Source: Candidatus Lachnoclostridium avicola (GTDB lineage Bacteria; Bacillota; Clostridia; Lachnospirales; Lachnospiraceae). From it: a stretch of 64,000 nt of DNA. Both the position numbers and the translations under genes were made by a program. Under the pieces are notes generated by a model, which had not been told where the DNA came from, ran no database searches, and saw only the letters and a list, made by a program, of their open reading frames with translations. The stretch is taken from NCBI GenBank assembly GCA_019114465.1, contig DXFM01000014.1:1-64000 (forward strand), read 5' to 3'. Of this stretch, positions 8,097-17,560 are shown piece by piece (the first letter of the stretch is position 1; every line of letters starts with the position of its first letter).

Positions 8097-8935
8097 AAGC
8101 TGCGGATCAGGTTTTCTATGCTGGGCCGGGGATAGCGGTGAACGATCTCATAGCAGACCAGGTTCGGCAGAGAGATGTTCAGGCGGCAGCAGACCAGATC
8201 CTGACGGTTTTTCAGGGCGCGGCAGACGCTGGAGGGAACGATGGCCCAGCGGTCCGGCACGTCCAGATAGAGAGCCAGCTGGGCCCCTGTGCCGGCGGTG
8301 ATCAGGTTCTTTCCCGACGGCCAGTAGCGGTCGTGCCAGATTTCATAGGAGGAGCTCCATTTCAGATAAATTTCCTGCTCCGGGGGAAGTTCCTCCGGGT
8401 CCAGATTCTGGCGGTAGCGGCTGTCCTTATGACAGAGCACATACATGGATTCCTCACAGACCGGCTGGGAGATGATGTCAGGATAGCGTCTCTGGCTGTA
8501 GACGTAACCGATGTCGATGGAGCGGCTCTCCAGCAGCTGATATAACTCCCTGGAGTGGTAGGTTTTCAGGGAGAGATGGATGTGGGGATGGGAAAGCAGA
8601 TGATTCCGGTAAAGAGGAACAAAGGTGCAGGTATTGATCAGATCCGCGCTGCCCACGATGAGAGTGGGGCGCAGACTCTGATCTTTTATTTTGCCCGTAT
8701 CCCGGAACAGGGACATCCACCGCTCCGCGATGGGAATAAATTCCTCTCCTCCCGGGGTGAGCTCCGCCACCCGGCGGCCTTTCCGGCGAATAAACAGGGG
8801 CACGCCCACTTCTTCCTCCAGCATCTGGAGGCGGTGGCTGACGGTACTCTGGCTGGCGTACAGTTTCTGAGCAGCCAGGGTAATGTTCTGGTATTTTAAT
8901 ATTGTGAGAAAGGTTTCGATCATTTCCACAGTCAC
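8042..8935 (-). CDS. LysR-family transcriptional regulator
   Basis: About 297 residues. The N-terminal winged helix-turn-helix reads FLTILKYQNITLAAQKL then SQSTVSHRLQMLEEEVG, followed by the LysR substrate-binding domain. I choose the GTG at 8935 because GGAGG sits 8 bases upstream; an ATG at 8923 is the alternative and would match the usual LysR start better. It is divergent from the 6-phospho-beta-glucosidase gene, so it probably controls that gene in response to a sugar-related signal. The 3' end overlaps the last codons of the convergent sortase. Confidence 0.9.
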   Translation of the reverse strand: MTVEMIETFLTILKYQNITLAAQKLYASQSTVSHRLQMLEEEVGVPLFIRRKGRRVAELTPGGEEFIPIAERWMSLFRDTGKIKDQSLRPTLIVGSADLINTCTFVPLYRNHLLSHPHIHLSLKTYHSRELYQLLESRSIDIGYVYSQRRYPDIISQPVCEESMYVLCHKDSRYRQNLDPEELPPEQEIYLKWSSSYEIWHDRYWPSGKNLITAGTGAQLALYLDVPDRWAIVPSSVCRALKNRQDLVCCRLNISLPNLVCYEIVHRYPRPSIENLIRSFQEEVRAFIDREDGLLPV

Positions 8936-8974
8936 AGCAGATTCCTCCATCAAAAATAGCGGTAATATTGGTAT

Positions 8975-9024
8975 TTTAGAGCTAAATCATCAATTTTACA
9001 AGTATTTTATCTCCGTGATATGAT
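8975..9024 (+). promoter_or_regulatory. Promoter of the beta-glucosidase gene with a candidate LysR site
   Basis: TTTACA (8995-9000) and TATGAT (9019-9024) are separated by 18 bases. Just upstream lies the near-palindrome TTTAGAGCTAAA (8975-8986), in the activator position expected for the divergent LysR protein. Confidence 0.55.
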
Positions 9025-9039
9025 GGCATCAGAAGATAA

Positions 9040-10506
<1,467 letters not shown>

Positions 10507-10519
10507 AAGGAAAAACGGG

Positions 10520-10555
10520 GGCAGGCCGGTTTGGGCCTGCCTCTGCTGGTTTTAA
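10520..10555 (+). terminator. Hairpin between the convergent glucosidase and DUF554 genes
   Basis: GGCAGGCC (10520-10527) pairs with GGCCTGCC (10534-10541). The following T-rich stretch is interrupted, so strength is moderate. Confidence 0.55.
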
Positions 10556-11271
10556 CCCAGCCACGTGGTGTAGAGAATCACCATGATCAGGGACGGCAGC
10601 ATGTTTGCTACCTTGATTTTTACGGGGAAAATCATGTTTACGCCCACACAGAAGATAAGCATGGAGCCGATCATGGACATGTTGTCGATCATGGGTGTGG
10701 TGAGGAATATCTGGATGGCTCTGGCCAGCAGAGTGATACTCCCCTGGAACAGAAACAGCGGGATGGCGGAGAAAATAGCTCCCACCCCGAAGGCGGCGGA
10801 GAAGATGGCCACGATAATGCCGTCCAGAAGAGCTTTGGTGTAGAGCATGGATGGATCGCCGGCCAGGCCGTCCTGAAGGGGGCCGATGACGGCCATGGCT
10901 CCCACGCAGATGGTGAGAGTGGTCATGACGAAGCCGTCGATGAATTTGGAGTCTTTTTCCCGGCCGGATTTCTTTCTAAGCCAGTCCCCGAATTTCACAA
11001 ATCGTTTTTCAATGTTCATCCACTCACCAATGACGGCGCCCAGAGCCAGGGACACGGCGCACATCATGGTGCCGCCGGAGGTCAGAGAGCCGCCGTCAAT
11101 GGCCAGCATCTTTTCCAGGGTGCCGGAGATTCCGATGAAGATGACTGCGAGGCCGATGGCCTGCATGATCGTGTCCTGAAATCTCTGGGACAGTCCTTTC
11201 TTAAACAGGATTCCGATAATGCCTCCGGCGATGACGGCGCCGGTGTTGGCAATGGTTCCGATTCCAATCAT
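10552..11271 (-). CDS. DUF554 family membrane protein (YqgA-like)
   Basis: 239 residues from the ATG at 11271 (RBS AGGAGG); the open frame continues upstream without a better start. It is a polytopic membrane protein with about six or seven hydrophobic helices and the family features MIGIGTIANTGAVIAGG at the N-terminus, LGAVIGEW, and a late DNMSMIGSMLIFCVG segment. The function of DUF554 is not established. It lies 25 bases after the capA-like gene and is probably cotranscribed. A second, more distant family member is at 32833-33531. Confidence 0.88.
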   Translation of the reverse strand: MIGIGTIANTGAVIAGGIIGILFKKGLSQRFQDTIMQAIGLAVIFIGISGTLEKMLAIDGGSLTSGGTMMCAVSLALGAVIGEWMNIEKRFVKFGDWLRKKSGREKDSKFIDGFVMTTLTICVGAMAVIGPLQDGLAGDPSMLYTKALLDGIIVAIFSAAFGVGAIFSAIPLFLFQGSITLLARAIQIFLTTPMIDNMSMIGSMLIFCVGVNMIFPVKIKVANMLPSLIMVILYTTWLG

Positions 11272-11296
11272 GTCAAAATTCCTCCTGTGCAGGTTC

Positions 11297-12508
11297 TTAC
11301 TGTTGGTCGGACGGTGACAGGACGCCGTCATCGCCGATGGAAATGTCAAAGGAAATACTCTCTATGTACTGATAAAATTCTTCCCTGTCCCCGGAATCCG
11401 TGAGCATTCTGGTATATCCGGCGGAGGATGTGCCGGGAATGAGGGAAAGCTCCGGGTCAGAGCCGTTCTGGTCTAAGGAAACTTCCAGCAGGGCGGTGCG
11501 GGGAATGCTGCTGCCGAAAATAAAGTTTCCCAGGCTGTAGACGATGGGTTTTCCATTGTAGTACTCGATTCCCTGGAGAACGTGGGGATGGCTTCCCACC
11601 ACCAGATCCGCCCCGGCGTCGATGCACTGGCGTCCCAGGGAGGTCTGATGATCCACCGGCATTTCCTCCCTCTCCACGCCCCAGTGGATGAGAACCACCA
11701 GATAATCGCAGAGGGGCCTGGTTTCCTCGATGGTCTGAAGGAGCAGGGTCGGGTCGTAGGCGGTGAGGAGGCCGGGGGAGCTGGCTCCGGCCGTCCAGGA
11801 CGCCACGGGAATCACCCGGGAGGCGCCGATAAAGCCCACCCGGATGCCGCCCACATCCACGATGGCCGGCTTTCTGGCTTCCTCTGAGTTGGAACCGGCC
11901 CCCACGTGGAGAATCCCGGCGCCATCCAGGGCAGAGCAGGTGTCCAGCAGGGCGTCTGTGCCGAAATCCAGGGAGTGGTTGTTGGCCAGGGTGACCAGAT
12001 CCACGCCGATCTCATTCATAATGGGAAGACGGCTCTCCGGCAGGCGGAAGGTGTACTGCTTGTCCGGGGCGGCCGTTCCCCGGCTGCTGAAGGGAAATTC
12101 CTCGTTGGCGGCAAAATAGTCGGCTTGTGCGATGACAGAACGGAACCCGTCGTCTAAGACACCGGTGATGCCGCCGGCTTTGTCGTAGGCGTTCAGCACG
12201 TGGTCGGAGAGGTAGATATCCCCGGAGAAGAGAAGGGTCACCGGATCGGCGGGAGATTCCGCCGGGTCAGAGGGGGATTCCGCCGGATCGGCGAGGGGCT
12301 CCGCCGGGTCAGTGGGAGATTCCGCCGGATCGGCGAGGGGCTCTGCCGGGGCGGAAGGAGACTCCCCCTGGCCGGAGGTTTCCTCCTCTCTGGTGTTTTC
12401 CATGGCGAAGGCCGCGGTCAGTTCCGGGTCGTGGTATCTGGACGAGCCGCAGGCTGAGAGAAAGACTCCGGCGGCGGCCAGAAGAACTATATATCTGTGG
12501 GATTTCAT
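11297..12508 (-). CDS. CapA-like lipoprotein (PgsA-type metallophosphatase fold)
   Basis: 403 residues from the ATG at 12508 (AAGGAG upstream). The signal sequence ends in a lipobox (LSAC), so it is a surface lipoprotein. A low-complexity Pro/Asp/Ala spacer follows, made of seven-residue repeats, then the CapA domain: FSGDIYLSD, TLANNHSLDFG and VGSHPHVLQG with metal-ligand Asp, Asn and His residues, and SLGNFIFG. CapA/PgsA proteins are linked to poly-gamma-glutamate synthesis or act as wall-associated phosphoesterases; no pgsB or pgsC lies here, so the latter is more likely. Confidence 0.88.
   Translation of the reverse strand: MKSHRYIVLLAAAGVFLSACGSSRYHDPELTAAFAMENTREEETSGQGESPSAPAEPLADPAESPTDPAEPLADPAESPSDPAESPADPVTLLFSGDIYLSDHVLNAYDKAGGITGVLDDGFRSVIAQADYFAANEEFPFSSRGTAAPDKQYTFRLPESRLPIMNEIGVDLVTLANNHSLDFGTDALLDTCSALDGAGILHVGAGSNSEEARKPAIVDVGGIRVGFIGASRVIPVASWTAGASSPGLLTAYDPTLLLQTIEETRPLCDYLVVLIHWGVEREEMPVDHQTSLGRQCIDAGADLVVGSHPHVLQGIEYYNGKPIVYSLGNFIFGSSIPRTALLEVSLDQNGSDPELSLIPGTSSAGYTRMLTDSGDREEFYQYIESISFDISIGDDGVLSPSDQQ
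12242..12346 (-). repeat. In-frame minisatellite inside the CapA-like gene
   Basis: About five 21-base units encode variants of ADPAESP, such as TDPAEPL and SDPAESP. The array lies between the lipobox and the catalytic domain and would act as a spacer. Unit similarity suggests that copy number can change. Confidence 0.75.
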
Positions 12509-12654
12509 AAGGGACTCCTTTATTTTCAGAATAGCTCTATTTTCCGCCAATTCCACAGATTCGTCAATACATTTTTAAAGGCCGGGACTCCGGCAGGTTT
12601 TTATGGAACGGGGAGAATTTATGGATTATAATGGAGAAAAAGGAGGCTGATCAT

Positions 12655-13182
12655 ATGGAGAAAACAATGGTAGAACTGCTGCAGGAGAGACGCAGCATCC
12701 GCAGATACACCGGCGAGGCGGTGCCGGAGGAAAGCTTAAAGCAGATCCTGCAGGCAGGACTGTTATCCCCCAGCGGCCACAACGCGAAGCCGTGGGAGTT
12801 TGTGGTGGTGAAGGACAGGGAGACGTTGGATAAGCTGTCTCAGTGCCGGGAAGGTTCGGCGGAGATGCTGAAGGGAGCGTACTGCGCCGTGGTGGTGCTG
12901 GGCGACGAGGAAAAGACGGACGTGTGGACGGAGGACTGCTCCGCGGCCATGATGAACATGCACCTGACGGCGTCCTCCCTGGGTGTGGGAAGCTGCTGGA
13001 TTCAGGGGAGACTGCGCACGGTAAACGGGAAGAGCACGGAGGCTGTGGTGAAGGAGATTCTGGGATTTCCCGATCATTACCGGCTGGAGGCGATCCTGTC
13101 TCTGGGAATGCCGGCGGTGCATCCAGAGGCGAGAAAGCTGGAGGACCTGCCCATGGAGCAGATCCACTGGGAGAAATTCTGA
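12655..13182 (+). CDS. Nitroreductase family flavoprotein
   Basis: 175 residues from the ATG at 12655, which follows AAGGAGG; an earlier ATG at 12631 lacks an RBS. The FMN-binding RRSIRRYTGEAVPEE start, the SPSGHNAKPWEFVVV motif and the late LGVGSCWIQ and LSLGMPAV segments are typical of nitroreductase/oxidoreductase proteins of about 170-200 residues. It would use NAD(P)H to reduce nitro or quinone compounds, or act as a small oxidoreductase; the physiological substrate cannot be told. It stands alone, divergent from the CapA-like gene. Confidence 0.9.
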   Translation: MEKTMVELLQERRSIRRYTGEAVPEESLKQILQAGLLSPSGHNAKPWEFVVVKDRETLDKLSQCREGSAEMLKGAYCAVVVLGDEEKTDVWTEDCSAAMMNMHLTASSLGVGSCWIQGRLRTVNGKSTEAVVKEILGFPDHYRLEAILSLGMPAVHPEARKLEDLPMEQIHWEKF

Positions 13183-13230
13183 CGTTCCGATATTCTGGCG
13201 AAAATGGCCGGAATTGAAAATGAGAACTGC

Positions 13231-13259
13231 TTGCATTTTTGAATAATCTGTAGTAGAAT
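13231..13259 (+). promoter_or_regulatory. Promoter of the TetR/methyltransferase operon
   Basis: TTGCAT (13231-13236), a 17-base spacer, and TAGAAT (13254-13259). A DtxR-like palindrome begins 4 bases after the -10 box. Confidence 0.65.
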
Positions 13260-13262
13260 AAA

Positions 13263-13280
13263 AGTTAATCAAAACTAACT
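13263..13280. promoter_or_regulatory. DtxR-like operator, copy 1
   Basis: AGTTAATCAAAACTAACT matches 15 of 18 bases of the perfect palindrome at 27442-27459. It overlaps the expected transcription start of the TetR operon, so a bound protein should repress it. Confidence 0.55.
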
Positions 13281-13286
13281 CAAAGC

Positions 13287-13319
13287 GTGCCGGCCGGAGC
13301 GAAGAGCCGCGGCCGGCAC
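13287..13319 (+). promoter_or_regulatory. GC-rich hairpin in the TetR leader
   Basis: GTGCCGGCC (13287-13295) pairs perfectly with GGCCGGCAC (13311-13319). It lies after the promoter and before the TetR start. There is no T-run, so it is not a simple terminator. Confidence 0.45.
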
Positions 13320-13380
13320 AGCCATACAGTTTTACAGCAGTCATGCTGTCTTCAGACCTGGTCTTTTGGGAGAGAGGAAC

Positions 13381-13989
13381 ATGGAATCACAGGAGCTGAC
13401 GCCTAGAGAGCGGCTGCTTGCCAGCGCCAGGAAAGAATTTCTGGCCCGGGGATTTCAGAATGGATCGCTGCGGAGAATCTGCGCCGGAGCAGGGATGACC
13501 ACCGGGGCGGTGTATTTCTTTTTTGAGAATAAGGAGGATCTGTTCTGCAGCCTTGTGAGGGAAACGGCGGAGCAGATGGAACAGATGATGGAGGAGATGA
13601 CAGAGTGGGAGCTGGAACGGCCGGAGACGGGAGTGGACAGCGATGTTCGCCTGATGGAGTTTCTGTATTTCCACAGGGAGGAAGTCCTCCTTCTCCATGA
13701 ATGTGCCCGGGGCACGCGTTATGAAGGCTTTATGGAAGAAATGTATGACCGGATGCGGTCCGCCTTCCTCGTATTTTTTCAGAAGTACGGGGCGGAGGAC
13801 GCGGACCGGGAATTGATCCGGATTCTGGCAGAGATGCGGATCAGGGCAAATCTGGAATTGTTAAAAGGAGATTATTCCATGGAACAGGCGATGGACCTGA
13901 CACGGCAGATCGGTATTTACGCCGACGGTGGTTTTCGCAGCCTGACGGCTGCCATGAGAAAAGAAAAAGAGAATAGAGAAGAGAAATGA
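13381..13989 (+). CDS. TetR-family transcriptional regulator
   Basis: 202 residues from the ATG at 13381. The N-terminal helix-turn-helix is clear: LLASARKEFLARGF, then LRRICAGAGMTTGAVYFFFENKEDLF. The remaining two thirds are helical and form the ligand-binding domain. It is followed by a terminator and then by a methyltransferase gene with its own short inverted repeat (14032-14045), which may be this regulator's site. The operator at 13263 suggests that iron or another metal also controls it. Confidence 0.9.
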   Translation: MESQELTPRERLLASARKEFLARGFQNGSLRRICAGAGMTTGAVYFFFENKEDLFCSLVRETAEQMEQMMEEMTEWELERPETGVDSDVRLMEFLYFHREEVLLLHECARGTRYEGFMEEMYDRMRSAFLVFFQKYGAEDADRELIRILAEMRIRANLELLKGDYSMEQAMDLTRQIGIYADGGFRSLTAAMRKEKENREEK

Positions 13990-13990
13990 A

Positions 13991-14019
13991 AGCCCGGGGC
14001 AAAGCGCTCCGGGCTTTTT
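13991..14019 (+). terminator. Terminator after the TetR gene
   Basis: AGCCCGG (13991-13997) pairs with CCGGGCT (14009-14015), followed by a T-run. Confidence 0.8.
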
Positions 14020-14031
14020 ACATAACACATC

Positions 14032-14045
14032 ATAACAACTGTTAT
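14032..14045. promoter_or_regulatory. Inverted repeat before the methyltransferase gene
   Basis: ATAACA, AC, TGTTAT. Placed 18 bases before the methyltransferase start and right after the TetR terminator. It is a candidate TetR operator. Confidence 0.4.
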
Positions 14046-14062
14046 CAAAGGAGGAACTGAAC

Positions 14063-14872
14063 ATGAATGAGAAAGAATTTAACAGAAACTGTGATGGGAC
14101 AGATTATGGAAACTGGGTGCCCCTGAACATGATGAAGGCCATGGGAGGGCTGACGGGCATGCTGGCGCTGGCGGAAATCCTGGTGACGGCTCTGGTGAAA
14201 AACAGGATGCTCTCCATCCTGCTGGGAGGGGTGACCGGCGCACTTTTGCTGCTGTGGCTCTATATGCTTAAGTGCCGGGCTCTGTTTGATTTTAAGCGGG
14301 GAGGTCTCATGGGGCGGATCCACCAGTATCTGGCCGATCATCTGGATTGGGACGGACGGGGAAAGCTTCTGGATATCGGCTGCGGCGCCGGTGCTCTCAC
14401 CAACCGGTGTGCGAAATTATTTCCCCGTGCAGAGCTGACCGGTATGGATTACTGGGGCGCGGAGTGGAGCTACGCAAAGGACCAGTGTGAGAAAAACGCC
14501 AGGGCAGAGGGAGTGGCGGACCGGGTGAAATTTCAGAAGGGAGACGCCGCCCATCTGGATTTTCCCGATGGGACCTTTGACGCGGCGGTGAGCAATTTTG
14601 TGTTTCACGAGGTCCGCTCAGAGAAAGATAAGCGGAAAATAGTCCGGGAAGCCCTGCGGGTGGTGAAAAAAGGCGGAAGCTTCGCCTTTCAGGATCTGTT
14701 CTCCCAGGAAAAGCTGTACGGGGATATGAATGAATTTGTGGAGGAGCTGAAGGCGGAGGGAATCGCGGAGGTACACTACATTCCCCATGTGGAGAAGCAG
14801 GGATTTATCCCCCGGTTTGTTCAGGCTCCCTGGATGCTCTCCGGGGTGGGACTGCTTTACGGGAAGGTTTGA
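14063..14872 (+). CDS. Membrane-anchored SAM-dependent methyltransferase
   Basis: 269 residues, RBS AAAGGAGG. Two N-terminal membrane helices (about 28-46 and 50-68) precede a class I methyltransferase domain. Motif I is LLDIGCGAGALT, the acidic residue of motif II lies in ELTGMDYWG, and FDAAVSNFVFHEV followed by REALRVVKKGG are the later motifs. The substrate is unknown; the anchor and the neighbouring MATE exporter hint at modification of a lipid or a hydrophobic small molecule, but this is inference. The promoter of the MATE leader overlaps its stop codon. Confidence 0.9.
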   Translation: MNEKEFNRNCDGTDYGNWVPLNMMKAMGGLTGMLALAEILVTALVKNRMLSILLGGVTGALLLLWLYMLKCRALFDFKRGGLMGRIHQYLADHLDWDGRGKLLDIGCGAGALTNRCAKLFPRAELTGMDYWGAEWSYAKDQCEKNARAEGVADRVKFQKGDAAHLDFPDGTFDAAVSNFVFHEVRSEKDKRKIVREALRVVKKGGSFAFQDLFSQEKLYGDMNEFVEELKAEGIAEVHYIPHVEKQGFIPRFVQAPWMLSGVGLLYGKV

Positions 14873-14897
14873 CATCCCCGGCAAACTGTGATAGAAT
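14869..14897 (+). promoter_or_regulatory. Promoter of the MATE leader
   Basis: TTGACA (14869-14874), a 17-base spacer, and TAGAAT (14892-14897). It overlaps the end of the methyltransferase gene and predicts an mRNA start near 14904. Confidence 0.75.
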
Positions 14898-14903
14898 GGC
14901 ATC

Positions 14904-15132
14904 GCTTGCTCGGAGGGCATGTCATTCGGAGGAAATGACGGGCTGGATAAGGCACAGACTGAGACGTCTGTTCTTGTCCGGCCCTTTTTTACTGTGAAAG
15001 CCCGGTCTCAAAGCAGATGCGGAACGGGCTGCCCGCGGTATCGCGAATCGGATAAGGAAAGGGACTTTCCCTATCCGATCAGAAGAGAACATTCTGCACA
15101 GAGGAAGTATATAAAGCGGGAGGAGGAAACCC
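14904..15132 (+). promoter_or_regulatory. Structured 5' leader with internal terminator, riboswitch-like
   Basis: About 229 bases separate the predicted start of transcription from the MATE start codon. They hold hairpins at 14921-14939 (GTCATT/AATGAC), an intrinsic terminator at 14940-14990, then hairpins at 14999-15030 (AGCCCG/CGGGCT), 15034-15045 (CGCG/CGCG) and 15047-15079 (ATCGGATA/TATCCGAT plus an inner GGAAAG/CTTTCC). CGGAGG occurs twice near the 5' end, once in a hairpin loop. I could not match it to a known riboswitch class. Confidence 0.55.
14940..14990 (+). terminator. Intrinsic terminator inside the MATE leader
   Basis: GGGC, GGATAAG and ACAGAC on the left arm pair with GTCTGT, CTTGTCC and GCCC on the right arm, followed by six T. 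It lies 86 bases after the predicted -35 start, so it should stop transcripts before the MATE gene unless prevented. Confidence 0.8.
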
Positions 15133-16464
15133 ATGGATTTTCTGAAGGGAAATATCAAGTCACTTTATTTTAAGTATCTGGCGGCTTCCTTTGGAAGCAC
15201 TCTGATCTCGTCCATCTATTCCATTGTGGACATGGCCATGGTGGGACAGTACCACGGGCCGGAGGGATCGGCGGCTCTGGCGGTGGTGGCGCCGGTGTGG
15301 AACATCATCTACAGCTTCGGCCTTCTCATGGGAATCGGAGGTTCCGTGCTTTTTTCCACCATTCGGGGGACCTCGGCCGGCCGGGAGCGGGAATCCAATG
15401 AATACTTTACGGCGTCGGTGATCGGATCGGTGCTTCTGGCTGCTGTGATCTGGGCGGGAATCGCCTTTTTTGACCGGCCGCTGCTGCTGGCTTTCGGGGC
15501 CCAGGAAGATACCATCGGCCTGGCCAGGGAGTATGTGGCGCCGGTAAAATTCGCCGTACCCCTGTTTCTGTTAAACCAGATGCTGTCCGCATACCTGAGA
15601 AACGACAAAAATCCCGCCCTGGCTACGGTCGCTGTGCTTGCGGGAGGCATCTTCAACGTGTTTGGAGATTACTTCTTTGTGTTTGCCTGCGACATGGGAG
15701 CCTACGGCGCGGGACTGGCCACAGCCATCGGTGCCGCCATCACCTTTGTGGTGCTCATGACCCATTTCCTCACAAAGAAAAACACTCTGCGGCTGGTGCG
15801 TCCAAAGGGGCTGGTCCAGAAACTGGGAAAGATCTCCGTCACCGGATTTTCCACTTTTTTTATCGATGTGGCCATGGGAATCCTGACCATTCTGTTTAAC
15901 CGGCAGATCACAAAATATCTGGGAACCAGCGCCCTGGCGGTGTATGGGGTAATTGTGAATATCAGTACCTTTGCCCAGTGCTGCGCCTACAGCGTGGGAC
16001 AGGCGTCCCAGCCCATATTCTCCACCAACTTCGGCGCGGGAAAAGGAAGACGGATCCGGGAGACATTAAAATACGCTTTGGGAACGGCCGCCGTCTTCGG
16101 CGTGTTCTGGACAGCTCTCGCCTTGGGGGTGCCCAATCTGTTTATCCGCATTTTCATGACCCCCACGGAGGAGGTGCTGGCCATAGCCCCCGGGATTTTC
16201 CGGTGTTACGGGCTGTCGTTCCTGCTGCTGCCTTTTAACGTGTTTTCCACCTACTATTTTCAGGCTCTCATGCAGCCCAGAGCGGCGTTTCTCGTATCGG
16301 TGGGAAGGGGCCTGTTTGTGAGCGGAATCCTCATCTATCTGCTGCCCGCTGCCGCGGGCGCGTCGTCCATCTGGTTTGCCATGCCGCTGACGGAGGCGGT
16401 GATCGCCGTCTATGTGGTTTGGGAGATGGCAAAATATACAAAACGTCTGCCGGACGAAAACTGA
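15133..16464 (+). CDS. MATE-family multidrug/metabolite exporter
   Basis: 443 residues, RBS GGGAGGAGG. Twelve hydrophobic helices in two repeats are visible. The N-terminal SLYFKYLAASFGSTLISSIYSIVDMAMVG motif region, with its DxAMVG element, is the hallmark of the DinF/NorM-like MATE proteins of Firmicutes that use Na+ or H+ to export cationic drugs or metabolites. It is controlled by the long leader upstream and ends in a large terminator. A second MATE gene lies at 29134-30438. Confidence 0.92.
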   Translation: MDFLKGNIKSLYFKYLAASFGSTLISSIYSIVDMAMVGQYHGPEGSAALAVVAPVWNIIYSFGLLMGIGGSVLFSTIRGTSAGRERESNEYFTASVIGSVLLAAVIWAGIAFFDRPLLLAFGAQEDTIGLAREYVAPVKFAVPLFLLNQMLSAYLRNDKNPALATVAVLAGGIFNVFGDYFFVFACDMGAYGAGLATAIGAAITFVVLMTHFLTKKNTLRLVRPKGLVQKLGKISVTGFSTFFIDVAMGILTILFNRQITKYLGTSALAVYGVIVNISTFAQCCAYSVGQASQPIFSTNFGAGKGRRIRETLKYALGTAAVFGVFWTALALGVPNLFIRIFMTPTEEVLAIAPGIFRCYGLSFLLLPFNVFSTYYFQALMQPRAAFLVSVGRGLFVSGILIYLLPAAAGASSIWFAMPLTEAVIAVYVVWEMAKYTKRLPDEN

Positions 16465-16470
16465 CAAAGA

Positions 16471-16530
16471 GGCGGACGGTTTCCCGCGGGGGCTTTGTGC
16501 CGCCGGCTGGAAGCCGTCCGCCCTTGTATT
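16471..16530 (+). terminator. Terminator of the MATE gene
   Basis: GGCGGACGG (16471-16479) pairs with CCGTCCGCC (16514-16522), followed by CTTGTATTT. Its tail overlaps the -35 box of the next promoter. Confidence 0.7.
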
Positions 16531-16552
16531 TCCATCCAATCTAGTATATAAT
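16524..16552 (+). promoter_or_regulatory. Promoter giving a leaderless exonuclease mRNA
   Basis: TTGTAT (16524-16529), a 17-base spacer, and a perfect TATAAT (16547-16552). The start codon is at 16562, only 9 bases after the -10 box, and no RBS exists. Confidence 0.75.
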
Positions 16553-16561
16553 TTTACCGTT

Positions 16562-17551
16562 ATGAAAGAATATGTAGTATTTGACTTGGAGTGGAATCAA
16601 AATCCATATGGAAAAGAACTGCCGGGAGCGCATCTGACGTTTGAGATCATCGAGATCGGGGCGGTAAAGCTGAACGAGAACATGGAAGTGATCTCCACGT
16701 TCAGCCAGCTGGTGCGGCCTCAGGTATACCGGGAACTTCATTATAAAATTTCTCAGGTCACCCACATGACTATGGATGAGCTGATGGAGAAGGGGCGGCC
16801 TTTCCAGGAGGTTATGGCAGATTTTGAAGAGTGGTGCGGGGAGGCGGCGGTCTACTGCACCTGGGGTCCCATGGACCTGACGGAGCTTGAGAAAAACCTG
16901 GCCTATTTCGGCATGGAAAATCCTTTCCCCAACCCCCTGCTCTACTATGATATCCAGAAGCTGTACGGCCTGTTCCGGAAGGACGGGAAGGAGAAATCTG
17001 CTCTGGATACGGCGGTGCGGGAGCTGGGTATTCCGGAAGAAAGGCCCTTTCACCAGGCGTTTGACGACGCCTGCTACACGGCGGAAGTGATGAAATGCCT
17101 GGACTGGGAGAAGGCGGAGCCCTATATTTCCATGGACTATTACCGTCTGCCCCAGAACCGGAAAGAGGAAGTGTTCCTGCGCTTTCCCGGATATACCAAA
17201 TACGTGTCCCGGGTGTTTGATACCAGGGAGGACGCCATCGCCGACCGGCGGGTGACGGATATGGTGTGTACGATCTGCCAGAAGACCATGAAAAAGAAGA
17301 TCCGCTGGTTTCCGTCGGGGCAGAGGGCGTATCTCTGTCTGTCCGGCTGTAAGGACCACGGTCTTCACAAAGGAAAGATCCGCATAAAAAAGGCGGAGAA
17401 CGGCCAGGTGTTTGTGGTGAAAACCATCAAGCCGGTGGATGAGGCGGGGGCTGCCGAAATCAGCCTGAAAAAAGAGGAAGAGCGGAAGAAGAGAAACGAG
17501 CGCAACCGGCAGAAGCGGCTGGAACGGAAAAAACATAAAAAGGAGGCGTAG
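16562..17551 (+). CDS. 3'-5' exonuclease of the DnaQ/KapD type
   Basis: 329 residues. The DEDD-family nuclease domain covers about residues 1-185: Exo I YVVFDLEWNQNP and EIIEIGAVKL, Exo II around TWGPMDLTELE, and Exo III HQAFDDACYTAEVM. A C-terminal part has two Cys pairs (CTIC near 243 and CLSGC near 265) that may bind zinc, then a very basic coiled tail rich in Lys, Arg and Glu. It would trim RNA or DNA 3' ends; the substrate is unknown. There is no ribosome binding site, and the promoter position indicates a leaderless message. Confidence 0.9.
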   Translation: MKEYVVFDLEWNQNPYGKELPGAHLTFEIIEIGAVKLNENMEVISTFSQLVRPQVYRELHYKISQVTHMTMDELMEKGRPFQEVMADFEEWCGEAAVYCTWGPMDLTELEKNLAYFGMENPFPNPLLYYDIQKLYGLFRKDGKEKSALDTAVRELGIPEERPFHQAFDDACYTAEVMKCLDWEKAEPYISMDYYRLPQNRKEEVFLRFPGYTKYVSRVFDTREDAIADRRVTDMVCTICQKTMKKKIRWFPSGQRAYLCLSGCKDHGLHKGKIRIKKAENGQVFVVKTIKPVDEAGAAEISLKKEEERKKRNERNRQKRLERKKHKKEA

Positions 17552-17560
17552 AGAGCGCGC

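Noticed and set aside
12242-12346. Possible CRISPR repeats
   Set aside because: The 21-base units are contiguous without spacers and keep the reading frame, so this is a protein repeat.
14904-15132. Guanidine, THF, preQ1 or TPP riboswitch
   Set aside because: None of the conserved core sequences I know of these classes is present in the leader.
14919-15173. 84-codon open frame reading through the MATE leader
   Set aside because: It runs through a terminator and hairpins, has an RBS only two bases from its start and overlaps the MATE start in another frame. It looks like chance coding in a structured leader.
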